From positions 186,001-250,000 of the forward strand of contig CBDCYR010000015.1 in assembly GCA_965224275.1 (NCBI GenBank): DNA of 64,000 bases, read 5' to 3'. The notes beneath the pieces were generated by a model. That model searched no databases and was not told the DNA's origin. It saw only the letters and a program-made list of their open reading frames with translations. This DNA is from CAUZWH01 sp965224275 (GTDB taxonomy: Bacteria; Pseudomonadota; Alphaproteobacteria; SHVV01). The position numbers and the translations under genes were made by a program. Position 1 is the first letter of the stretch. Every line of letters starts with the position of its first letter. Below are positions 1-8,283 of the stretch, piece after piece.

Positions 1-619
1 CGCCCAAGTTGGTGCGCAGCATTCGCAAAGTTATGCCGCTTGGTATGCCCAGGTTCCCGGTATCAAGGTTGTCACGCCCTACGATGCCGCCGATTCGAAA
101 GCGCTTCTGAAGGCGGCGATTCGCGACCCCAACCCGGTTCTATTTCTGGAAAACGAGATTCTCTACGGCCGAAAATATCCGGTTCCCCAGCTTGAAGATC
201 ACGTTTTGCCGATCGGGCGCGCGCGCGTGGTTCGTCCAGGTCGCGATGTCACCATTGTTGCTTACTCGATTGCCGTTGGATGGGCGCTTGAAGTAGCGGA
301 CCGTTTGGCGGGCGAAAATATTGATGCTGAAGTGATCGACTTGAGATCGCTGCGGCCACTTGATATCGACACCGTATTGAGCTCGCTATCAAAAACCAAT
401 CGAGTCGTAACGGTCGAAGAGGGGTGGCCGATCTGTAGCATTGGCTCCGAAATCTCTGCGCAGATCATGGAACTCGGGTTTGACGATCTCGACGCACCGG
501 TAACTCGGGTGGCCGGCAAAGATGTTCCAATGCCCTACGCGGCAAACCTCGAGACCCTGGCGCTACCCAGCATCGACGAAATCACCGACGCCGTCCGCTC
601 CGTCTGCTACCGCAACTAG
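1..619 (+). CDS. pdhB: Pyruvate dehydrogenase E1 component, beta subunit (3' part)
   Basis: This is the C-terminal part of the E1 beta subunit, which with E1 alpha decarboxylates pyruvate using thiamine diphosphate. The reading frame enters at base 2 and is open to the TAG at 617-619. Recognisable family segments are HSQSYAAWYAQVPG, NEILYG and the transketolase C-terminal domain with VTVEEGWP and PYAANLE. The 5' part lies outside the window. pdhC follows after a 187-bp palindromic insertion, so the operon is pdh(A)B-[repeat]-pdhC-lpd. The TAG stop lies in the CTAG that bounds the repeat. Confidence 0.93.
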   Translation, partial: AQVGAQHSQSYAAWYAQVPGIKVVTPYDAADSKALLKAAIRDPNPVLFLENEILYGRKYPVPQLEDHVLPIGRARVVRPGRDVTIVAYSIAVGWALEVADRLAGENIDAEVIDLRSLRPLDIDTVLSSLSKTNRVVTVEEGWPICSIGSEISAQIMELGFDDLDAPVTRVAGKDVPMPYAANLETLALPSIDEITDAVRSVCYRN

Positions 620-802
620 TGGATGGAATCCAACATATGGTACCCATACGACCGGGATACGCGACCCACAGGGCGGCTTGCCGAGCTCACCGGCCGCGTT
701 ACGCAAAGCTTCCGATGGACGGTATCGCCACGCTTCGCGCGCCTAACCGGCGAACTCGGCAAGCCGTCGTATGGGTACCATATGTTGGATTTCATCCACT
801 AG
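616..802 (+). repeat. CTAG-bounded MITE-like palindrome, copy R1 (short form)
   Basis: A 187-bp element has near-perfect terminal inverted repeats of about 36 bp (CTAGTGGATGGAATCC... at the left, ...GGATTTCATCCACTAG at the right). A second inner inverted repeat, CGGCTTGCCGAG / CTCGGCAAGCCG, lies inside. It is a shorter version of R2-R5 and lacks about 100 internal bases. It sits between pdhB and pdhC, and its left CTAG contains the pdhB stop codon. No transposase is encoded. The small ORFs that cross it appear in several frames in every copy and are not genes. Confidence 0.9.
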
Positions 803-842
803 CCGGTACGACGTAGAAGTCTTAACCGAGGAAGCGTGAGAC

Positions 843-2105
843 ATGCCCATTCCGATAACAATGCCCGCATTGTCGCCGACGATGACGGAGGGCAACCTCG
901 CCAAGTGGTTGAAAGCGGAGGGCGATTCAGTCACCGCCGGCGATATCATTGCTGAAATCGAGACCGACAAGGCGACGATGGAAGTTGAGGCTGTCGATGA
1001 AGGCGTTCTCGCCAAAATACTGATCAACGAGGGTACTGAAGGGGTTGCTGTAAACTCAGTGATTGCCTTGCTGCTTGAAGAGGGCGAGGAGGACTCGGCT
1101 CTCGATGGTTATCAAACCGCGGCGCCGCCGACGCCTGCCGCTCCCGCTGCTGCGGCGGCACCGGCGCTACCGCCTGAGCCGGTCGCAGTGCCCCCTGCGA
1201 CCGCCGTTACGGTGGCTGAAGGTGCCGACGGGGCGCGTGTCAAAGCCAGTCCGTTGGCCCGTCGTATGGCGCAGCAAGCAGGCCTCGCTCTTGCCAACGT
1301 CAACGGAAGTGGCCCGCAGGGCCGCGTCGTCAAAGCCGATATTGAAGCCGCGCTGGGCAAGGCACCGGCGGCGGCATCGACCCCAGCAGCGCCCACCAGT
1401 GGTGGTGCGGTGGCGCCGACTGAAATACCCCATACCAACATGCGCAAAGTTATTGCGCGTCGCTTAACCGAAGCCAAGCAGCAGATCCCGCACTTCTATT
1501 TGTCGCTCGATTGCGAGGTCGACAAGCTTCTCGCCATGCGGAAAGAGCTCAATGAAAAGGCCGCCAACGAGGACCTCGGCTACAAGATTTCGGTGAACGA
1601 TTTTGTCATTCGGGCAGCCGCCCTGGCACTCCGTAAAGTGCCTGACGCAAACGTGTCATGGACCGACGAGGTTTTGCTCAAGCACAACGTGGTCGACGTT
1701 TCGATCGCGGTGTCGATCGAAGGTGGCTTGATTACCCCTATCATCCGCAATACCGATCAAAAGGGCTTGGCGACCATTTCTAAGGAGATGAAAGAACTCG
1801 CCGGGCGTGCGCGCGAAGGCAAGCTGTTGCCAGAGGAGTATCAGGGCGGAACCTTTTCAATCTCCAACCTTGGGATGTTTGGAATTCGCGAGTTCGCGGC
1901 CGTAATCAATCCGCCGCAAGGGGCTATTCTTGCGGTCGGCCGATCGGAAGAGCGGCCGGTCGTTAGGGATGGGGCGCTTGCTGTAGCCACCATCATGACC
2001 GTAACGCTTAGCGTCGATCACCGTGCTGTTGACGGTGCGCTGGGTGCCCAATATCTGGCCGCGTTCCGCGGGTTGATTGAAGACCCGCTGACGATGTTGC
2101 TTTAG
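843..2105 (+). CDS. pdhC: Dihydrolipoamide acetyltransferase, E2 of pyruvate dehydrogenase
   Basis: E2 transfers the acetyl group from lipoate to CoA. The 420 residues show one N-terminal lipoyl domain (ETDKATME, lipoylated Lys43), an Ala/Pro-rich linker around residues 95-130 and a peripheral subunit-binding domain (KASPLARRMA...GPQGRVVKADIE). The C-terminal catalytic domain carries the DHRAVDG active-site motif. A single lipoyl domain is usual for alphaproteobacteria. The start is the ATG at 843, preceded by GAGGAAGCG. lpd follows after 40 bp. The upstream intergenic space is almost entirely repeat R1, so the gene may depend on read-through of a hairpin-forming transcript. Confidence 0.96.
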   Translation: MPIPITMPALSPTMTEGNLAKWLKAEGDSVTAGDIIAEIETDKATMEVEAVDEGVLAKILINEGTEGVAVNSVIALLLEEGEEDSALDGYQTAAPPTPAAPAAAAAPALPPEPVAVPPATAVTVAEGADGARVKASPLARRMAQQAGLALANVNGSGPQGRVVKADIEAALGKAPAAASTPAAPTSGGAVAPTEIPHTNMRKVIARRLTEAKQQIPHFYLSLDCEVDKLLAMRKELNEKAANEDLGYKISVNDFVIRAAALALRKVPDANVSWTDEVLLKHNVVDVSIAVSIEGGLITPIIRNTDQKGLATISKEMKELAGRAREGKLLPEEYQGGTFSISNLGMFGIREFAAVINPPQGAILAVGRSEERPVVRDGALAVATIMTVTLSVDHRAVDGALGAQYLAAFRGLIEDPLTMLL

Positions 2106-2145
2106 GCGTCCGGTTCCCCGCAACACACAACGAAAGACGGAGCCC

Positions 2146-3549
2146 ATGGCTGATAACAATTTCGACCTCGTCGTTGTTGGGGCCGGGCCCGGTGGTTATG
2201 TCGCGGCAATCCGCGCAAGTCAGCTGGGGATGAAGACCGCGGTCGTCGAACGCGAGCATCTCGGTGGTATCTGCCTCAATTGGGGTTGCATTCCAACCAA
2301 AGCGCTTCTCCGATCTTCCGAGATTTATCATTTGCTGCATCACCTCGATGAATTCGGTTTCAGTGCTGACAATATTAAATTTGACGCCAAGAAGATCGTG
2401 AAACGAAGCCGCAATATCGCCGATCAATTGTCCAAGGGTGTCGCGCACCTGCTCAAGAAAAATAAAGTCACCGTCATTGATGGCGCCGCCAGGCTGGCGG
2501 GTAAGGGCAAACTCACCGTGGAGAACGGCAGCACAAAGGTTGCCGACATTGGCGCCAAACACATCATTCTCGCGACCGGCGCACGAGCCCGCGACCTCCC
2601 AACAATTAAGGCCGATGGCAAGCTGATCTGGTCTTACAAAGAGGCGATGGTGCCCGACGCGGTACCAAAATCGCTACTCGTAATCGGCTCGGGAGCGATT
2701 GGAATGGAGTTTGCCAGTTTTTTTGGACAACTCGGATCCGAGGTTATCGTCGTCGAAATTCTCGACCGCATTCTTCCGGTCGAAGACGACGAGATCTCCG
2801 CGGCGGCCCTCAAATCATTCCAAAAGCAGGGAATGAAAATCCATACCGGCGCGTCGGTCGATGCTGTAAAAACGGGCAAAAACAACGCGACAGCATCGAT
2901 CAAGCATAAGGATGGTAAAACCGAATCGCTAACCGTCGATCGCATCATTCTCGCCGTTGGAATTACCGGGAACGTCGAGAACATTGGCCTCGAAGAGGCC
3001 GGCATCAAGGTTGATCGGGGTCATGTCGTCGTTAACGAGTGGCTTGAGACAGGTGCTCCCGGCGTGTACGCGATCGGTGATCTGGTCGGCCCGCCATGGC
3101 TTGCTCACAAGGCTAGCCATGAAGGTGTGATTTGTGTCGAAAAGATCGCTGGGCTCAACGATGTGCACCCGCTAGACACCACCAACATTCCCGGTTGCAC
3201 CTATTGCTACCCTCAGATTGCGAGCGTTGGGTTTACCGAAGCGGCGGCCAAAGAAGCCGGTCATGAGGTACGGGTCGGTCGTTTTCCGTATATCGGCAAC
3301 GGCAAGGCGATCGCGCTCGGTGAGACCGACGGCATGATCAAGACCGTTTTTGACGCCAAGACCGGCGAACTTCTCGGCGCCCATATGATCGGCACGGAGG
3401 TTACCGAACTGATCCAGGGTTACGGGATCGCAAAGACCCTTGAGACGACCGAAAGCGAGCTCATGCACACGATCTTTGCACACCCGACGCTATCCGAAAT
3501 GATGCACGAGTCGGTCCTTGACGCTTATGATCGCGTTATCCATTTCTAG
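2146..3549 (+). CDS. lpd: Dihydrolipoyl dehydrogenase (E3)
   Basis: This flavoprotein re-oxidises dihydrolipoamide in the pyruvate dehydrogenase complex and reduces NAD. The 467 residues are normal length. Visible motifs are the FAD-binding GAGPGG (residues 12-17), the redox disulfide GGICLNWGCIP (Cys43/Cys48), the NAD-binding VIGSGAIGMEFA and the C-terminal catalytic His in HPTLSE. It is the last gene before repeat R2. Its TAG stop (3547-3549) is part of the CTAG at the repeat's left end. Confidence 0.97.
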   Translation: MADNNFDLVVVGAGPGGYVAAIRASQLGMKTAVVEREHLGGICLNWGCIPTKALLRSSEIYHLLHHLDEFGFSADNIKFDAKKIVKRSRNIADQLSKGVAHLLKKNKVTVIDGAARLAGKGKLTVENGSTKVADIGAKHIILATGARARDLPTIKADGKLIWSYKEAMVPDAVPKSLLVIGSGAIGMEFASFFGQLGSEVIVVEILDRILPVEDDEISAAALKSFQKQGMKIHTGASVDAVKTGKNNATASIKHKDGKTESLTVDRIILAVGITGNVENIGLEEAGIKVDRGHVVVNEWLETGAPGVYAIGDLVGPPWLAHKASHEGVICVEKIAGLNDVHPLDTTNIPGCTYCYPQIASVGFTEAAAKEAGHEVRVGRFPYIGNGKAIALGETDGMIKTVFDAKTGELLGAHMIGTEVTELIQGYGIAKTLETTESELMHTIFAHPTLSEMMHESVLDAYDRVIHF

Positions 3550-3826
3550 TGGATGGAATCTAACATATGGTGCCCATACGATCGCGTATCCCGGTAGCTC
3601 GGCAGGAGGAAGCCCGCAGGCGATGCCTTTGCATCATCGAGGGGTTTCGACGCACCGAGGGGCCGGGATACGCGACCCACAGGGCAGCTTGCCGAGCCCG
3701 CCGGCCGCGTTACGCGACGCTTCCGATGCCCAACGGTCCCTTGGGGCATCGCCACGCTTCGCGCGCCTAACCGGCGAACTCGGCAAGCCGTCGTATGGGT
3801 ACCATATGTTAGATTTCATCCACTAG
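3546..3826 (+). repeat. CTAG-bounded MITE-like palindrome, copy R2
   Basis: A 281-bp copy with the same outer inverted repeats as R1 and the full-length interior seen in R4. It lies between lpd and lipA in the same transcriptional direction. Its left CTAG supplies the lpd stop codon; the right CTAG ends 43 bp before the lipA start. Interior sequence is clearly homologous to the other copies, with scattered substitutions. Confidence 0.9.
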
Positions 3827-3830
3827 ATAC

Positions 3831-3854
3831 ACGCGCATCTTCATAGATGCGCGT
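3831..3854 (+). promoter_or_regulatory. Stem-loop in front of lipA
   Basis: A perfect 9-bp stem (ACGCGCATC / GATGCGCGT) with a 6-nt loop lies just outside repeat R2, 15 bp before the lipA start. No T-run follows, so it is not a classical terminator. It would be in the 5' untranslated region of lipA. A role in mRNA stability or as a protein-binding operator is inference only. Confidence 0.4.
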
Positions 3855-3869
3855 TGAACCCAACCACTG

Positions 3870-4823
3870 GTGAGAGGCCGCGTGGTGATAGATCGAGCGC
3901 TCCGACACCCGGAAAAGGCGAACCGGCCGGAATCACCGATTCTGCGCAAACCCGATTGGATCCGGGTCAAAGCGCCGACGTCACCGAAATACCACGAAAC
4001 GCGCAAGCTGATTCGCGACCATCGACTCAACACTGTGTGCGAAGAAGCGGCTTGTCCCAACATTGGTGAGTGCTGGGCGCAGCGTCACGCCACGGTGATG
4101 ATCCTCGGTAGCGTTTGCACGCGAGCCTGTGCTTTTTGCAACGTGGCAACGGGCCTTCCCGACTCGCTCGACGCCGGCGAACCCGAACGCGTTGGCGCGG
4201 CGGCGGCTGGTCTCGGGCTCAAACATATTGTCGTTACATCGGTTGATCGCGATGATCTTGATGACGGCGGCGCCGATCATTTCGCCCGCACCATTGGTGC
4301 GATCCACGAGAGCTCGCCGGGGACCACGGTCGAGGTCTTGACGCCGGATTTCCTGCGTAAAAAAGGCGCAATTGAAACCGTCGTCGCGGCGCGGCCGGAT
4401 GTATTCAACCATAATCTTGAAACCGTGCCCCGGCTCTATCCGGAAATCCGACCGGGTGCACGCTATTTTGCTTCGTTGCGTTTGCTCGACCGCGTCAAGG
4501 AACTCGACCCGTCGATGTTTACCAAATCGGGGATAATGGTCGGGCTGGGCGAAGAGCGAAGTGAGGTCCAACAAGTCATGGACGATCTACGCGCCGCCGA
4601 TGTTGATTTCCTAACCATCGGGCAATACTTACAGCCAACGCCGAAACATGCCCCGATCGATCGTTTCGTCACCCCGAACGAGTTTGATGCCTACGAGCAA
4701 AGCGCGCGCGGCAAAGGTTTTCTGATGGTGTCGTCGTCGCCTCTCACGCGATCCTCGTATCACGCTGGCGACGACTTCGAAAAAATGCGTGAAGCGCGAG
4801 TGGCGCAAACGGCAGCACAATAA
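3870..4823 (+). CDS. lipA: Lipoyl synthase
   Basis: This radical-SAM enzyme inserts two sulfurs into octanoyl-E2 to make the lipoyl cofactor, so it fits behind the E2/E3 genes. The radical-SAM cluster motif is CTRACAFC (Cys83, 87, 90). The auxiliary cluster cysteines are in CEEAACPNIGEC (57, 62, 68), and the C-terminal RSSY motif is present. The 317 residues are normal length. The start used is GTG 3870; GTG 3882 is an alternative. The stop is 10 bp before the next gene. Confidence 0.96.
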   Translation: MRGRVVIDRALRHPEKANRPESPILRKPDWIRVKAPTSPKYHETRKLIRDHRLNTVCEEAACPNIGECWAQRHATVMILGSVCTRACAFCNVATGLPDSLDAGEPERVGAAAAGLGLKHIVVTSVDRDDLDDGGADHFARTIGAIHESSPGTTVEVLTPDFLRKKGAIETVVAARPDVFNHNLETVPRLYPEIRPGARYFASLRLLDRVKELDPSMFTKSGIMVGLGEERSEVQQVMDDLRAADVDFLTIGQYLQPTPKHAPIDRFVTPNEFDAYEQSARGKGFLMVSSSPLTRSSYHAGDDFEKMREARVAQTAAQ

Positions 4824-4833
4824 CCGTGGGCTG

Positions 4834-5319
4834 ATGCCCTCGCATACGGAGCAACGCTACCTCGCCCACGCACCCGAAAAGCTCTTCGGCTTGGTGGCTG
4901 ATATCGAGTCGTATCCCGAATTCTTACCCTGGTGTGTCGCAGCGCGGATACGCGAACGTGAAGCGCAGGTCATCACGGCGGATCTGGTGATCGGATTTCG
5001 GATGTTCCGTGAACGTTTTACCTCACGCGTTACGCTGAATGAAACCGAGAATATCGATGTTGAATACACCCACGGACCGCTGCGTTATCTCAATAATCAT
5101 TGGAAGTTTGTGCCTGAAGGCGATGGCTGCATTGTCCATTTCTTCGTCGATTTTGAGTTCCGTTCTAGGATTCTTCAGAGGCTGATTGGCGTCGTTTTCA
5201 ACGAAGCATTAACGCGCATGGTGAATGCGTTCGAGGAACGTGCCGATGCACTTTATGGTCAACGATCACACAGCGCGGACGGCCCCGCACCTAGCAACGC
5301 TGAAGTTGATCACGCGTGA
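4834..5319 (+). CDS. Type II toxin-antitoxin RatA/COQ10-like START-domain protein
   Basis: A 161-residue single-domain polyketide cyclase/START-like protein (ESYPEFLPWC, HFFVDFEFRS, MVNAFEERA). Homologues are called ubiquinone-binding protein Coq10 or RatA; the alphaproteobacterial gene next to lipA is usually the Coq10-like type. It probably binds a lipid such as ubiquinone in the membrane-associated respiratory chain. The ATG at 4834 gives the conserved N-terminus. Its TGA overlaps the ATG of the next gene, so the two may be co-translated. Confidence 0.85.
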   Translation: MPSHTEQRYLAHAPEKLFGLVADIESYPEFLPWCVAARIREREAQVITADLVIGFRMFRERFTSRVTLNETENIDVEYTHGPLRYLNNHWKFVPEGDGCIVHFFVDFEFRSRILQRLIGVVFNEALTRMVNAFEERADALYGQRSHSADGPAPSNAEVDHA

Positions 5320-6235
5320 TGACACGAGAATTCAGTGGTTCGACAAACGCTGACGCGCCCCAACGAAACGCCATGGCCGGTAGTCTTTCCTACTTACTTG
5401 TTATTTTGATCGCACTTGTTTCGCCAATAACCTTCGATGTAGCGACCCGGGCGGAAACGCAAAAGACATCGGCCGTTACCGCCAACGTCATGGCCAGTAT
5501 TGTTGTCGAAGTACGAAGCGTCGCACCTGGCGACACGGTAGCGCTGCTCCTACAGCAGAAAATACGAAAAAATTGCCACACCTATTGGCGTAACCCAGGC
5601 GATAGTGGTCAGGAAACCGCCGTTGATTGGTCATTGCCGCGCGGGGTTCGTGCGGGTGCCATTCAATGGGCGGTGCCCGAGAGAATTCGTGTCGGGACAA
5701 TTGCGAACTATGGCTACACCGAAGAGGTTGGCCTTATCGTTGAGATATCGGTTCCAACCAACTGGCCTGTGGGCATGGCGCTGCCGGTCAAGGCAGACGC
5801 GGCCTGGCTCGAGTGCGAATCCGTGTGTATCCCGTCATACGCCACGTTCGTTCTGTCGATACCGACCGCGCCCGCCACCGTTTTGGCAGCCGACGTCGCA
5901 CCGATGTTCGCGGCCGCACGAGAAGCGCTGCCGACGCCAACAAATTGGCACGCTGCGGCGCATAGTACGAAAGATGTGGTGACCATTCGCATCGAGGGTC
6001 TTGGAATGAGGACCGAAGGGATAGAATCGGCGTACTTCTTCCCGGCCGAATGGGGTGCGATCGACCATGCAGCGGAGCAGCTGTTCGTTGCCGATGAGCG
6101 GGGGTTGACGTTGACGGTTGCGGCGGGTGATATCTACCCGTCCCCTCGCGGCTTAGCGGTGTCCTGGTCCTAACAGAGACCGACCAAAACCATGCTCTGA
6201 GACAAACGGGATACGCAGTTAGTTCAACTGAATAA
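5319..6235 (+). pseudogene. DsbD N-terminal-domain-like periplasmic protein, frameshifted near its end
   Basis: The protein has an N-terminal hydrophobic segment (SLSYLLVILIALVSP), either a signal peptide from ATG 5373 or with a short extension from ATG 5319. A DsbD-alpha-like domain follows, with AAWLECESVCIPS giving the paired cysteines. No transmembrane DsbD core is present. In the annotated frame it stops at 6173. A one-base shift around 6144-6149 reads on as RLSGVLVLTETDQ to the TAA at 6233-6235, which matches the usual family ending (LSGVLVL). A base appears missing. The neighbour is a redoxin, a pairing that suggests periplasmic thiol reduction. A sequencing error is possible. Confidence 0.7.
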
Positions 6236-6253
6236 GCAAGGGAAGCGCGAGCG

Positions 6254-6913
6254 ATGCTTGGATTAACCTCAACAATCAACCGATCGTGCCTGGCTGCTCG
6301 GTCGTCGGCACTCACTGCAGCAATCCTGCTTTTAGGATCTTTCTTGCATTCAGCGCAGGCGGAAGCACCACCGAAGATCGGCCAACCGGCGCCCCAATTT
6401 ACTGGGACAAACACCACGGGCGCTAAGATTTCGCTATCAGACTATCGCGGTAAGACCGTTGTGCTGGAGTGGACCAACCATCAATGCCCCTACGTGCGCA
6501 AGCACTACAGCACCGACAACATGCAGGCCGCCCAAAAGCTCGCGACAGATTCTGGCGTTGTATGGATCTCCATCGTTTCGTCGGCGCCTGGCCGCGAGGG
6601 GTACGTCGAACCCGGCGAAGCCGCGCGATTAACACGGGCGCGCGCCGCCGCGCCGACCGAGGTGGTGCTCGACCCGAGCGGTGAGATCGGACACCTCTAC
6701 AACGCGCGTGTAACGCCCCATATGTTCGTTATCGATGGATCCGGCAAGGTCGTTTATATGGGTGGAATCGACGACCGGCCCAGCGCGCGGCCAGCCGATA
6801 TCGACGGGGCTACCAATTACGTCCTTGCAGCCCTCGCTGACGTTAAAGCCGGTCGCGCAGTTGCAAAAGCAATCACGCGACCCTACGGCTGTAGCGTCAA
6901 ATACGGCTCTTGA
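6254..6913 (+). CDS. Periplasmic redoxin-family (thioredoxin-like) protein
   Basis: A 219-residue AhpC/TSA-type redoxin with a signal peptide (TAAILLLGSFLHSAQA, cleavage near residue 36). The conserved reactive site is HQCPYVRKHY (Cys78), and the C-terminal half ends in a Cys-containing RPYGCSVKYG. The CPYV site rather than CxxC points to a peroxiredoxin-like or thiol-oxidoreductase role, substrate unknown. It lies 18 bp after the repaired end of the DsbD-like gene and is probably co-transcribed with it. Confidence 0.82.
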   Translation: MLGLTSTINRSCLAARSSALTAAILLLGSFLHSAQAEAPPKIGQPAPQFTGTNTTGAKISLSDYRGKTVVLEWTNHQCPYVRKHYSTDNMQAAQKLATDSGVVWISIVSSAPGREGYVEPGEAARLTRARAAAPTEVVLDPSGEIGHLYNARVTPHMFVIDGSGKVVYMGGIDDRPSARPADIDGATNYVLAALADVKAGRAVAKAITRPYGCSVKYGS

Positions 6914-6946
6914 CGAGGTGCGCGACGTTTAGAAGCGGAGGAGCCT

Positions 6947-7159
6947 ATGCAGCTTTTCGCTTACGCCACCCAGATCCAAACCACCATGCGCTACGCCCAC
7001 CTCGCCGACGATCCCGTCCGCGAGGTCGCTAACGAAGTCGGGGCATTGTTTGGTGCCGCAAATGGCGTAAAAGCCGGGGTTGCCGCTTATGGCCAGTGTC
7101 GAACGAACCCCGGGCCCCTACCTAGGGCTAACCGTGCCCGGTCAGCCCCCCTTACGTAA
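6947..7159 (+). pseudogene. Remnant of a phage-type tyrosine integrase (C-terminus)
   Basis: The translated segment QIQTTMRYAHLADDP followed by VREVANEVG is the typical end of a tyrosine recombinase, with the catalytic Tyr in RYAHL. The rest of the integrase is absent upstream; after about residue 30 the frame is unrelated. It marks the edge of an old integrated element next to the palindrome-rich stretch and IS copies. The degraded state is seen directly; the identity is inferred from the motif. Confidence 0.7.
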
Positions 7160-7162
7160 GTC

Positions 7163-7190
7163 GGTACGTCCCGTACGTACGGGACGTACC
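7163..7190. repeat. Perfect 28-bp palindrome
   Basis: GGTACGTCCCGTAC is followed directly by its reverse complement, giving a 28-bp palindrome without a spacer. A second 10-bp palindrome, CTTACGTAAG, lies just before it at 7151-7160. The surrounding stretch 7080-7345 has no recognisable gene beyond the integrase remnant. A recombination or replication site, or an operator, are possibilities without further support. Confidence 0.75.
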
Positions 7191-7348
7191 GCGGCAAAAC
7201 TGAAGGTCTGGCACGTACGGTACTTACTGTCAGGCATGGCGCACGTATAGGTGGCAGCCAAAGGGGGTAGTTGGAGGTTTCGACTAACCCCATCGGTGTA
7301 CCCCTTAAGATCCAATGATGGTTAGCGGCCCATCGACTACAATTCTAA

Positions 7349-8280
7349 GAGTCCGACTCGAAACTCTATGTTTGATAACAGTACCTTGCGAGCCGCCTTG
7401 TGAGGAGTCGGATGTTGGCGACAAGAATCCATGCCTGTGCGGAGGCGATTGATTTCTCCCAATCCTTGGCCAGTCGACGGCATCGGTTGAGCCAGGCGAA
7501 AGTCCTCTCGACGACCCATCGTCTGGGCAGGAGCTCGAAGCCCTGGGCGGTGTCTGAGCGCTTGATGATCTCGAGCTTCCAGCGGCCGATGACCTCAAGG
7601 GCGCCCTCGAGTTTCGGTCCCGCGTAGGCGGCGTCGGCGAAGAGGTGACGCAGCCGGGGGAAGCGATGACGGATCGATTTGAGGACCTCGGGCGCGCCGT
7701 CGCGGTCCTGGATATCGGCTGCGTGCACGATCAGGCCGACCAGCAGGCCGAGTGTATCGGTGACGATGTGACGCTTGCGGCCCTTGATCTTCTTGCCCGC
7801 GTCATAGCCCCGAACACCACCGCTTTCCGTGGTTTTCACGCTCTGGCTGTCGATCACCCCGGCGCTCGGGCCGGCCTCGCGTCCTTCCAGCTCCCGGGCC
7901 GCCATGACCAGGTGATGGTTGATGCTCTCCAGCAGGCCGTTGGAGCGCCAGTCGTAGAAATAGCGCTGGACCGTGGAAGGCGGAGGGAAGTCGTTCGGCA
8001 ACATCGCCCACTGGCAGCCCGTCGAGGCCATGTACATGACCGCATCCATGACATGGCGCAGGTCCGTCGTCCTCGGCCGGCCGATCTTCTTGCGCGGCGG
8101 CATGAGCGGCGCGATCAACGCCCACTCTCGATCCGTCAGGTCGCTTGCGTAGCGCCCGCCACGGCGCTCATAATTCGGGCGAGTGATTTCGGTCCACATG
8201 TTGTGCCTCCTCGTTTGCTTTGACACAACCGAGTAAGCCACAACCGACTGAAATCACTCAACTAGTTTCGGGTTGGCCTC
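7349..8280 (-). mobile_element. IS5-family (IS1031-type) insertion sequence, copy 1
   Basis: A 932-bp element runs from GAGTCCGACTCGAAACT to the imperfect inverted repeat ending CGGGTTGGCCTC. It is flanked by TAA on both sides (7346-7348 and 8281-8283), a 3-bp target duplication as expected for the IS1031 group. Copy 2 follows head-to-tail and shares the same TAA. Four copies of the same length are present in the window. Confidence 0.93.
7366..8199 (-). CDS. IS5-family transposase (copy 1)
   Basis: A 277-residue DDE transposase. The N-terminal domain has DLTDREWALIAPLMPP and GCQWAMLP. The catalytic residues lie in VIDSQSVKT, LFADAAYAGPK and VVERTFAWLNRCRR. The start chosen is the ATG at 8199, because GAGGAGG lies just before it; a longer ORF extends upstream but has no comparable ribosome site. 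This copy and copy 4 have Val in EVIGRW where copies 2 and 3 have Asp. Confidence 0.93.
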   Translation of the reverse strand: MWTEITRPNYERRGGRYASDLTDREWALIAPLMPPRKKIGRPRTTDLRHVMDAVMYMASTGCQWAMLPNDFPPPSTVQRYFYDWRSNGLLESINHHLVMAARELEGREAGPSAGVIDSQSVKTTESGGVRGYDAGKKIKGRKRHIVTDTLGLLVGLIVHAADIQDRDGAPEVLKSIRHRFPRLRHLFADAAYAGPKLEGALEVIGRWKLEIIKRSDTAQGFELLPRRWVVERTFAWLNRCRRLAKDWEKSIASAQAWILVANIRLLTRRLARYCYQT

Positions 8281-8283
8281 TAA

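Noticed and set aside
3567..3770. Small open frames in several phases within each MITE copy
   Set aside because: They appear in many phases on both strands, change with small length differences between copies and have no ribosome sites. They come from the palindromic, stop-poor sequence.
7645..8223. A 192-codon frame repeated in all four IS copies opposite the transposase
   Set aside because: It is the antisense of the transposase and is repeated only because the IS is; no ribosome site or domain.
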